NCBI GenBank assembly: GCA_963748095.1
Contig: CAVVIO010000023.1
Location: forward strand, 62,001 to 126,000
Direction: 5' to 3'
DNA length: 64,000 nucleotides
DNA from: CAVVIO01 sp963748095
Lineage (GTDB): Bacteria; Bacteroidota; Bacteroidia; Bacteroidales; UBA10428
The notes under the pieces are model-generated. The model saw nothing but the letters and a program-made list of their open reading frames with translations. It was not told the DNA's origin and did no database searches. The translations under genes and the position numbers were made by a program. Below are positions 53,906-64,000 of this stretch, one piece after another (position 1 is the first letter of the stretch; the number at the start of each line of letters is the position of its first letter).

Positions 53906-55249
53906 TTACCTGTTGAATTTCAGTCGCTGTCCGCGGAAATCATTATTGACCTCCCCGTTTTTTACAACCAGGTTTCCGTTTACCAGTGTATGAATTACCT
54001 TTGAATGAAAGACCTGGCCTTCAAACGGCGACCATTTACATTTATAGAGAAGATTCCCGGAATTAACTTCCCATTCCTGGTCGGGATCGATAACTACCAG
54101 GTCGGCCCAGTAACCTTCACGGATATAACCCCTTCGATCGATCTGAAATAAATCGGCCGGGGCATGGCACATTTTCCTTACTATTTGTTCCAGGCTTATC
54201 AGTTTCTGATGATAAAATTCCAACATGGCAACCAGCGCGTGTTGTACCAATGGCCCGCCCGATGGGGCTTTTAAATAGGAATTGTTTTTTTCTTCAATGG
54301 TGTGCGGGGCATGGTCCGTGGCAATAACATCCAGTTTATTTCCCAGCATGGCTTCAAAGAGAGCCGATCTGTCGTTTTCGGATTTAATAGCCGGGTTCCA
54401 TTTTATATGCGAACCCAATTTATCGTAATCCTGATCATTAAACCACAGGTGATGAATGCACACCTCGCTGGTAATCCGCTTATCTGGTGAATAAGGGCGG
54501 TCTTCAAAAAGTTCCAGTTCTTTTGCTGTGGAGATATGTAAAATATGTAACCTTGAATTGTATTTGGTCGCCAGCTCTACTGCAAAGGAAGAAGATTTGT
54601 AACAGGCTTCTGCATCACGTATCAACGGATGATATTTCATAGGAATATCTTCCCCAAATTCAAGTTTAGCTTTTTCAATGTTGTTCCTTATAGTTGTTTC
54701 ATCTTCGCAGTGAGTAGCTATTAGAAGTTTGCTTTGCGAAAAAATTTGTTCCAGCGTGTTTTTATCATCTACCAGCATATTTCCTGTCGACGAACCCATA
54801 AAGATCTTTATTCCGCAGACTTTTTTGGGATCGGTTTTAAGAAGCTCCTCCAGGTTGTCATTTGTAGCTCCCATATAGAAAGAATAATTCGCCAGGGAGT
54901 TGTTTGCGGCTATGTTATACTTTTCCTCCAGAAGTGTTTGCGTGGTAGCCTGTGGAATTGTATTCGGCATTTCCATAAAGGAAGTGATCCCGCCGGCCAC
55001 GGCAGCTGCCGATTCACTGGCAATATCGGCTTTGTGTGTCAGTCCCGGTTGCCTGAAATGTACCTGATCATCGATAACACCGGGGATAATGTATTTTCCG
55101 GAAGCATCCAGAATTACTGTTTCCTGACCTGGCTCAGGGGATGAATCTTTGTAGATTCCTTCAATTTTTCCTCCTTTAACAAGTATGTCTGCAAGGTATT
55201 GTTTCCCCTCATTAACAATAATTCCGTTTTTAATCAGGATTTCAGGCAT
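53906..55249 (-). CDS. pyrC: Dihydroorotase
   Basis: Zinc-dependent amidohydrolase that closes carbamoyl-aspartate to dihydroorotate in pyrimidine synthesis. 447 residues. Family stretches: YIIPGVIDDQVHFRQPGLTHKAD (about 52-74), GGITSFMEMPNT, CGIKIFMGSSTGNML, LLIATHCEDE, LHILHISTAKELELF and VIATDHAPHTIEEK. The first metal-binding site normally reads DxHxH; here it is DDQVHFR, with Gln where the first His is expected. I believe this variant occurs in related Bacteroidota, so activity is likely kept. The Dpm-like gene ends 5 bases away and precedes it in transcription order. Confidence 0.9.
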   Translation of the reverse strand: MPEILIKNGIIVNEGKQYLADILVKGGKIEGIYKDSSPEPGQETVILDASGKYIIPGVIDDQVHFRQPGLTHKADIASESAAAVAGGITSFMEMPNTIPQATTQTLLEEKYNIAANNSLANYSFYMGATNDNLEELLKTDPKKVCGIKIFMGSSTGNMLVDDKNTLEQIFSQSKLLIATHCEDETTIRNNIEKAKLEFGEDIPMKYHPLIRDAEACYKSSSFAVELATKYNSRLHILHISTAKELELFEDRPYSPDKRITSEVCIHHLWFNDQDYDKLGSHIKWNPAIKSENDRSALFEAMLGNKLDVIATDHAPHTIEEKNNSYLKAPSGGPLVQHALVAMLEFYHQKLISLEQIVRKMCHAPADLFQIDRRGYIREGYWADLVVIDPDQEWEVNSGNLLYKCKWSPFEGQVFHSKVIHTLVNGNLVVKNGEVNNDFRGQRLKFNR

Positions 55250-55254
55250 GATGG

Positions 55255-55989
55255 TTATTTTCTTTTGTAAGTTTTAAAATAGCTGGCCAGTTTCAACTTC
55301 AGAACACCCCACAGCGCCTCATTGAAAATACCTCCCGACATTTTTGAAGAACCCTCTTTCCGGTCGGTAAAAACAATGGGTATCTCAACAATATTGAATC
55401 CAAGTTTCCAAACCGTAAACTTCATTTCTATCTGAAAAGCATAGCCTTTGAATTTTATCTTCTCCAGATCAATAGCTTTCAGCACTTCACTTTTGTAACA
55501 TTTAAAACCGGCAGTAGAATCCATGATTTTCATTCCTGTAATAAATCTTACATATACAGAAGCAAAGTACGACATTATTACTCTTCCCATGGGCCAGTTT
55601 ACCACATTCACACCCGATTTATACCGTGATCCGATAGCCAGATCGGCTCCATTTTTACACGCTTTGTGTAATTGCAACAGGTCTTCAGGATTATGAGAAA
55701 AATCCGCATCCATTTCGAAAATATACTCGTAGTTGTGTTCAAGTGCCCAGTTGAAACCGGTGATATAAGCTGTGCCCAGACCCTGTTTGCCGTTCCTTTC
55801 AATCAGAAACAATTTCGTTTTAAATTCTTTGCTTTGCAAATCTTTGATTATGTCAGCAGTACCATCGGGTGAACCATCATCAATTATTAACATATCAAAC
55901 GGTTCAGAAAGGGAAAACACTTTTCTTATCATTTTTTCAATGTTCTCCCGTTCATTAAATGTGGGAATTATAACTAATGAACTATTCAT
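55255..55989 (-). CDS. Polyprenol-phosphate mannosyltransferase-like (GT2)
   Basis: A family-2 glycosyltransferase related to dolichol-phosphate mannose synthase, about 244 residues from ATG 55989, which gives MNSSLVIIPTFNERENIEKMI. A longer start at 56010 is in frame. Motifs: IDDGSPDGTADII (near 38-50), the metal-binding EMDADFSHNPEDL (near 93-105) and GSRYKSGVNVVNWPMGR. No C-terminal membrane helices, so it is of the soluble/peripheral type. It probably loads a sugar, often mannose, onto undecaprenyl phosphate. First of a two-gene unit with pyrC. Confidence 0.88.
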   Translation of the reverse strand: MNSSLVIIPTFNERENIEKMIRKVFSLSEPFDMLIIDDGSPDGTADIIKDLQSKEFKTKLFLIERNGKQGLGTAYITGFNWALEHNYEYIFEMDADFSHNPEDLLQLHKACKNGADLAIGSRYKSGVNVVNWPMGRVIMSYFASVYVRFITGMKIMDSTAGFKCYKSEVLKAIDLEKIKFKGYAFQIEMKFTVWKLGFNIVEIPIVFTDRKEGSSKMSGGIFNEALWGVLKLKLASYFKTYKRK

Positions 55990-56196
55990 ATTTAAAAAAT
56001 TTTTGTGCACGAATATAATATTTTCTCTTCAATAATATACAGGCTGAAGATGGTTAACTAAATCGAGTTAAAACAAAGGAAATTGTAAAAAGTTAATGGA
56101 AATACAAATTCCCCATTGGAATCGCATTTTGCAATCGATTAATGCTCATTGATTTATCGAAAAAATTCAATTTATAATAAAAAAATGTCAGAATTG

Positions 56197-56229
56197 TTTG
56201 CATGAATCATCGCTTTTATATTACATTTG
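56197..56229 (+). promoter_or_regulatory. rRNA promoter P1
   Basis: TTTG (56197-56200), 21-base spacer, TACATTTG (56222-56229), then GCCGCTTTCAGAAG and a boxA-like GTTCTTTCA at 56250-56258. Confidence 0.7.
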
Positions 56230-56355
56230 CCGCCGCTTTCAGAAGCAACGTTCTTTCAAAAACATGCAAGCAAATCTTGTAAAAACTTAAAATCTTTTTG
56301 TTAAAAAACTGGAATAGAGCAACAAGAAATTTATTTCAAAAAAAGAAGAATAATA

Positions 56356-56388
56356 TTTGCAAGATTAAAAATAAAAGCTTTACATTTG
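56356..56388 (+). promoter_or_regulatory. rRNA promoter P2
   Basis: TTTG (56356-56359), 21-base spacer, TACATTTG (56381-56388), then GCCGCTTTTCGAAG and GTTCTTTCA at 56409-56417. Same design as P1. Confidence 0.75.
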
Positions 56389-56600
56389 CAGCCGCTTTTC
56401 GAAGCAAGGTTCTTTCAGGAGTTGACAGGTTTTGAATTATTTTTTGAAATGCATTTCCGGTTGGAAGCATGGCAAAAACAAAAGTTCTTAACAAGGAACA
56501 TTCCAGCAAATGTAAATGCGCATGAAAGAGAAAAGTTTAAGTTCTTTAAAAGTCTGATTTTTAATGCAAAACAAAAAAATAAAAAAAATACCTAAAATGT

Positions 56601-56632
56601 TTTGCTGAATTAAAAATTAAGTTTTACTTTTG
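56601..56632 (+). promoter_or_regulatory. rRNA promoter P3
   Basis: TTTG (56601-56604), 20-base spacer, TACTTTTG (56625-56632), then GCCGCTTTCAGAACG as at P1 and P2. Confidence 0.72.
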
Positions 56633-56693
56633 CAGCCGCTTTCAGAACGAAGTAATCAAGTAAAAAAGCGAATTAAAAGAATAAGTAAAAATG

Positions 56694-56724
56694 TTGTCAA
56701 AGTTGATAGAAATTATTAATTTTG
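56694..56724 (+). promoter_or_regulatory. rRNA promoter P4
   Basis: TTG (56694-56696), 20-base spacer, TAATTTTG (56717-56724), followed by TCGACCC and the boxA at 56744. It differs from P1-P3 in the initial transcribed bases. Confidence 0.6.
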
Positions 56725-56743
56725 TCGACCCAAAATAGAAAAA

Positions 56744-56753
56744 AGTTCTTTGA
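56744..56753 (+). promoter_or_regulatory. boxA antitermination element of the rRNA leader
   Basis: AGTTCTTTGA resembles the boxA antitermination signal. The same sequence recurs before 23S at 59046-59055, and AGTTCTTT at 58905-58912 after tRNA-Ala, as expected of NusB/NusE-type loading sites through the operon. Confidence 0.6.
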
Positions 56754-56844
56754 AAATATTGAAGAGACCTAGCAGGTTTGAAGAATACATTTAGGAATTC
56801 CTGAATGAGTATTAAATCTTGAGAAACATTTAACTTTTTAATTA

Positions 56845-58363
<1,519 letters not shown>

Positions 58364-58567
58364 CTAGAGATAGATTTAATACATCCCGATTTATCGGGAT
58401 TATTCTTCAATCTGCTTAACTCTTCTTTATTATAATATTACAAGAGCGAGAAATTATGATCTCAGCGCTTTGAAAGCTGGAATATCCCATAGCTCGGATG
58501 GTTATTTGTTTGCTTTATTTACAGCAAGTAAAAACTGAATTAACCAGATTGGGTAAAGGATAGATTT

Positions 58568-58641
58568 AGTCCCGTAGCTCAGCTGGTTAGAGCGCTACAC
58601 TGATAATGTAGAGGTCCCCAGTTCAAATCTGGGCGGGACTA
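58568..58641 (+). tRNA. tRNA-Ile (GAT)
   Basis: 74 bases. Acceptor AGTCCCG pairs with CGGGACT; D-arm AGCTCAGCTGGTTAGAGC; anticodon loop CTGATAA with anticodon GAT; T-arm ends in GTTCAAATC. Discriminator A; CCA is not encoded. First of two tRNAs in the 16S-23S spacer, the common Ile-Ala order. Confidence 0.95.
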
Positions 58642-58810
58642 CTAAAGTTTTATATGTTGGTGATATGCAGTGTAGTAATTTACCAATTCAGCTTTAGGGT
58701 TTTAATAGAAGCACATGGAGATTTTGGGGAAATGGCTCGGTAAAATGATTATTTCTGTAAAATCAGGGATAAGATAAGAGTACAACGAGTTTCCTCTGAG
58801 AATAATTGTA

Positions 58811-58884
58811 GGGGAATTAGCTCAGTTGGCTAGAGCACCTGCCTTGCACGCAGGGGGTCAAGGGTTCGACTCCCTTATTCTCCA
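58811..58884 (+). tRNA. tRNA-Ala (TGC)
   Basis: 74 bases. Acceptor GGGGAAT pairs with ATTCTCC (one G-U); anticodon loop CTTGCAC with anticodon TGC; T-arm GGGTTCGACTCCC. Discriminator A; CCA is not encoded. Second spacer tRNA. Confidence 0.95.
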
Positions 58885-58948
58885 CAAAAAGATCATATTT
58901 TGAAAGTTCTTTATATAATGAAAATGATTTGAAAAAAAATTCAGATCA

Positions 58949-59019
58949 GGAGCCTTTAGCAAAAGGGCTGGAATTTAGAATAAAATTTAAATTCATCGGT
59001 TCGACTCCGATACGCTCCA
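58949..59019 (+). pseudogene. Degenerate tRNA-like element in the rRNA spacer
   Basis: 71 bases that look like a decayed tRNA. The T-arm is intact (ATCGG, loop TTCGACT, CCGAT) and the 3' acceptor ACGCTCC pairs with GGAGCCT at the 5' end except for one C-C clash. The middle is abnormal: a 7-bp AT stem (GAATTTA/TAAATTC) with a 10-base loop replaces the anticodon arm, and no usable anticodon or normal D-arm is seen. It lies after tRNA-Ala and before the 23S boxA. Either a former third spacer tRNA or a folding/processing element. Confidence 0.5.
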
Positions 59020-59098
59020 CGATATACTGTTTGAAACGGTATAAAAGTTCTTTGACATGTTGGAAGATAATTATATTTATTTATTAGTTTGTAAACAA

Positions 59099-61996
<2,898 letters not shown>

Positions 61997-62072
61997 TGTC
62001 GTCAGACTATTAAATAAATATACCTTCCAATATGTCGAAATCATTATCCCCATTTTTTGGGGTGAAAGATTT

Positions 62073-62179
62073 TAGGTGACTATAGCAATGGGGAACCACC
62101 TCTTACCATTCCGAACAGAGAAGTTAAGCCCATTAGCGCCGATGGTACTGCGAAAGTGGGAGAGTAGGTCGTCGCCGAT
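62073..62179 (+). rRNA. rrf: 5S ribosomal RNA
   Basis: About 107 bases with CCATTCCGAACAGAGAAGTT, AGCGCCGATGGTACTGC and GTGGGAGAGTAGGTCG. The ends TAGGTGAC and GTCGCCGA pair as helix I. Third rRNA of the operon, about 76 bases after 23S. Ends are approximate. Confidence 0.93.
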
Positions 62180-62185
62180 CTTTAT

Positions 62186-62219
62186 TCCCGATCTGTCTGC
62201 TGATGGATCGGGATTTTTT
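62186..62219 (+). terminator. Terminator of the rRNA operon
   Basis: Perfect 8-bp stem TCCCGATC/GATCGGGA (62186-62193 with 62206-62213), 12-base loop, then six T. It begins 7 bases after 5S. Confidence 0.88.
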
Positions 62220-62332
62220 ATTTTATTTTTGTATCTTATCTGAATTACAAAGATGTTATTTACCACCTCTCAGAACAATCCTTGTTGATAAAACAATAGT
62301 AATATTCTAACTTTTGGTCTTATTATTGTAAT

Positions 62333-62340
62333 TATCTTTG
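62333..62340 (+). promoter_or_regulatory. -7 box directly before the porin gene
   Basis: TATCTTTG matches TAnnTTTG and ends 3 bases before the ATG. With a start point normally 4-7 bases after the box, the mRNA would begin at or next to the start codon. A TTTG at 62313-62316 gives a short 16-base spacer. Confidence 0.5.
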
Positions 62341-62343
62341 ACT

Positions 62344-64000
62344 ATGAAATACACACTTACAACCCTGTTATTTCTGTTTTTCGTGAAACTGCTCCATGGT
62401 CAGGTTCCATTAGCTGATACTTCCGTTGTTGTATCTTCCTGGGAACTGACTGATAATTACACGGAAATGAAACGAGTGCCTATAGATACTTTGTTGACTA
62501 ATTTCCAGATATTCAACCCGATTTACATTCATTCTATCTCCAATTCTTACCTGGGTAATCTTGGGTCTCCTGCAATGAGTAATATTTTCTTTGAACGTGT
62601 GGAATCACACAACTTCTTTAGCATTTCTCCATATCTTCTTTATATGAATACATCGAAAAACACGCATTATATTAATACGCATAAACCCTTTACCGATTTG
62701 ACATATACCAATGGTGGAGGAAAAAATGTCAAGGAAGAAAGCCTGGATGCTTTTCACTCTCAGAACATCAACAAATATTTTAATGCAGGCATTCATTATA
62801 ACCTTATTTCTTCAAAGGGGCAATATGCTTATCAACAGGTAAAAAAGAATTCTTTCACTTTCTTTACCAGTTACACCGGCAGACCTTATTCTGTTCATGG
62901 TAATTTCAATATTAACCGCCTGCATATTGATGAAAATGGAGGGATTAAAGAAGACAGGTTCGTTACGGATACTGTTTTTCAGTTTACAAAAGATATTCCT
63001 ACAACTTTTAGCGGTTCGGGTGAACCAAAGTATGCGCCAAATGTTTATTCAACTATAAAAAACCTGGAAGTTCTCATCGTCCAAAAAATTGATTTTGGTA
63101 TGCTTGGAATGAGAAATGATACTATGGAACGAAAAAAATCACAATTACGATATTCTCCTGCGCTTAGTTATGTTTTTGACTATAACCGGAATGTTAGATT
63201 ATATAATGATAATGATCCCGGACTAGGATTTTATAAAAATTTATATGTGGATTCTGTTGCCACAAAAGATTCACTTTTTTACCATGTTTTATCGAACTCT
63301 TTACGTTTGGAATTTTCAAAAAAAGATAGTGTAAATACACGATGGAATGCATCCGTTGGTTTAACGAACGATTTAATGGTATACAGCTACTATACACCGG
63401 GAGACAGGAACTTTTTTTCTATACCGGGAGACACAATTAGGAATTATAATTTCATAAAATCAGATACTACTACCAAAGGTGATACCGTATATAATATCGA
63501 TGCCAGGAATAAGCTTCATAATACTTATCTTACAGCAATATTAACAAGCAATTTTTCTTCAACTCTATCTGGTACTTTTTCTGCAAAATATTATCTGGAA
63601 GGATATGCAAGTGGAAGTTATGATCTGAGAGCGAATCTGAAAAAGTTGCTTAACTGGAAGGAAAACAGGTATAATATAGATATTTCAGGTAACCTGAAAA
63701 GCATGGAACCAGAATTCCAATATAAAAAATATTATTCAAATAATTTCATTTGGGAAAATAATTTTAAACCTGAAAAAAATTCACAGTTGTCTATCAAATT
63801 GGGCAGTACGTCAAACAAATTTGACATTGATCTGAATTATTCATTACTTCGTAACCGAATTTATTTTGATTCAACTGGAATACCAAGGCAGTATTCCCAG
63901 AATCTTTCAGTTTTTGCCCTGAGTCTGGCTAAGGAATTTGAATTTTGGAAAATTCGGTCATATAACAAGATAGTTTACCAAAAAACAGACAATGAAAACA
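62344..64000 (+). CDS. Putative outer-membrane porin (Porin_10-like), 3' end missing
   Basis: An open frame of at least 552 residues that runs off the window. Signal peptide MKYTLTTLLFLFFVKLLHGQ, cleaved before VPLADTS. The mature part opens with DTLLTNFQIFNPIYIHSISNSYLGNLGSP and later has PYLLYMNTSKNTHYINTHKPFTDLTYTNGG, both typical, as I remember them, of the Bacteroidota 'putative porin' family (Porin_10). Alternating beta-strands fill the rest, e.g. STLSGTFSAKYYLEGYASGS. It should form a barrel in the outer membrane; the substrate is unknown. It follows the rRNA terminator and has its own promoter box. The start is fixed by the signal peptide. Confidence 0.8.
   Translation, partial: MKYTLTTLLFLFFVKLLHGQVPLADTSVVVSSWELTDNYTEMKRVPIDTLLTNFQIFNPIYIHSISNSYLGNLGSPAMSNIFFERVESHNFFSISPYLLYMNTSKNTHYINTHKPFTDLTYTNGGGKNVKEESLDAFHSQNINKYFNAGIHYNLISSKGQYAYQQVKKNSFTFFTSYTGRPYSVHGNFNINRLHIDENGGIKEDRFVTDTVFQFTKDIPTTFSGSGEPKYAPNVYSTIKNLEVLIVQKIDFGMLGMRNDTMERKKSQLRYSPALSYVFDYNRNVRLYNDNDPGLGFYKNLYVDSVATKDSLFYHVLSNSLRLEFSKKDSVNTRWNASVGLTNDLMVYSYYTPGDRNFFSIPGDTIRNYNFIKSDTTTKGDTVYNIDARNKLHNTYLTAILTSNFSSTLSGTFSAKYYLEGYASGSYDLRANLKKLLNWKENRYNIDISGNLKSMEPEFQYKKYYSNNFIWENNFKPEKNSQLSIKLGSTSNKFDIDLNYSLLRNRIYFDSTGIPRQYSQNLSVFALSLAKEFEFWKIRSYNKIVYQKTDNEN

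Larger units (their letters stand above)
56011..56844 (+). promoter_or_regulatory. rRNA operon control region
   Basis: 834 bases with no protein gene: four tandem promoters (listed separately) and AT-rich spacers. A 69-codon open frame at 56386-56595 starts inside P2 and is not credible as a gene. Confidence 0.7.

Noticed and set aside
56386..56595. 69-codon open frame in the rRNA leader
   Set aside because: It starts inside promoter P2 and runs through P3's upstream region; composition is leader-like.

Overview
This window reads as a chromosomal segment of a Bacteroidota bacterium, most likely class Bacteroidia. The clues are a 16S 3' end of the Bacteroidota form (GGAACACCTCC), promoters of the TTTG / TAnnTTTG type, an RprX/RprY-type two-component pair, glycine-lipid acyltransferases, MG2/TonB-plug and Porin_10-type envelope proteins, and few ribosome-binding sites. 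I cannot name the genus.

Layout. (1) 1-5590: the end of fabF, rnc, an IPExxxVDY protein, a sensor kinase/regulator pair and a STAS protein. (2) 5583-9071: an MG2/TonB-plug surface protein (minus) and yebC. (3) 9203-15651: a leucine operon, leuA-leuC-leuD-second synthase-leuB. It is preceded by a classical attenuator whose 21-codon leader peptide has 5 Leu and 6 Ile codons, and it ends in a terminator. The second synthase is probably a citramalate synthase, so the operon may feed both Leu and Ile synthesis. (4) 15666-21005: a CoA-binding protein, a lipoprotein, a SPOR protein, a long PurF-like protein and glsA-glsB. (5) 21141-36451: the cell-division/wall (dcw) cluster mraZ-rsmH-ftsL-ftsI-murE-mraY-murD-ftsW-murG-murC-ftsQ-ftsA-ftsZ behind a four-unit MraZ operator. 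murF is absent and murG carries a one-base frameshift at an A8 run. (6) 36482-45087: yqeY, ppiD and a coaX-OMP-TPR-lptC-small protein-CNNM operon. (7) 45120-55989: mfd, two convergent aspartate kinase genes around an AT-rich cassette-like insert and an exact 21-bp repeat array, a lipoprotein, dihydroorotase and a dolichol-phosphate-mannose-synthase-like glycosyltransferase. (8) 56197-62219: one rRNA operon (four tandem promoters, 16S, tRNA-Ile, tRNA-Ala, a tRNA-like remnant, 23S, 5S, terminator). (9) 62344 to the end: the start of a putative outer-membrane porin that runs off the window.

Most of the window is ordinary core genome. The parts that deserve a second look are the Leu/Ile attenuator, the 12-unit 21-bp array overlapping the lysC stop codon, the inverted-repeat-bounded AT-rich insert beside it, the matching +1-A frameshifts in murG and lysC, the degenerate tRNA-like element in the rRNA spacer, and promoters that sit directly against start codons.
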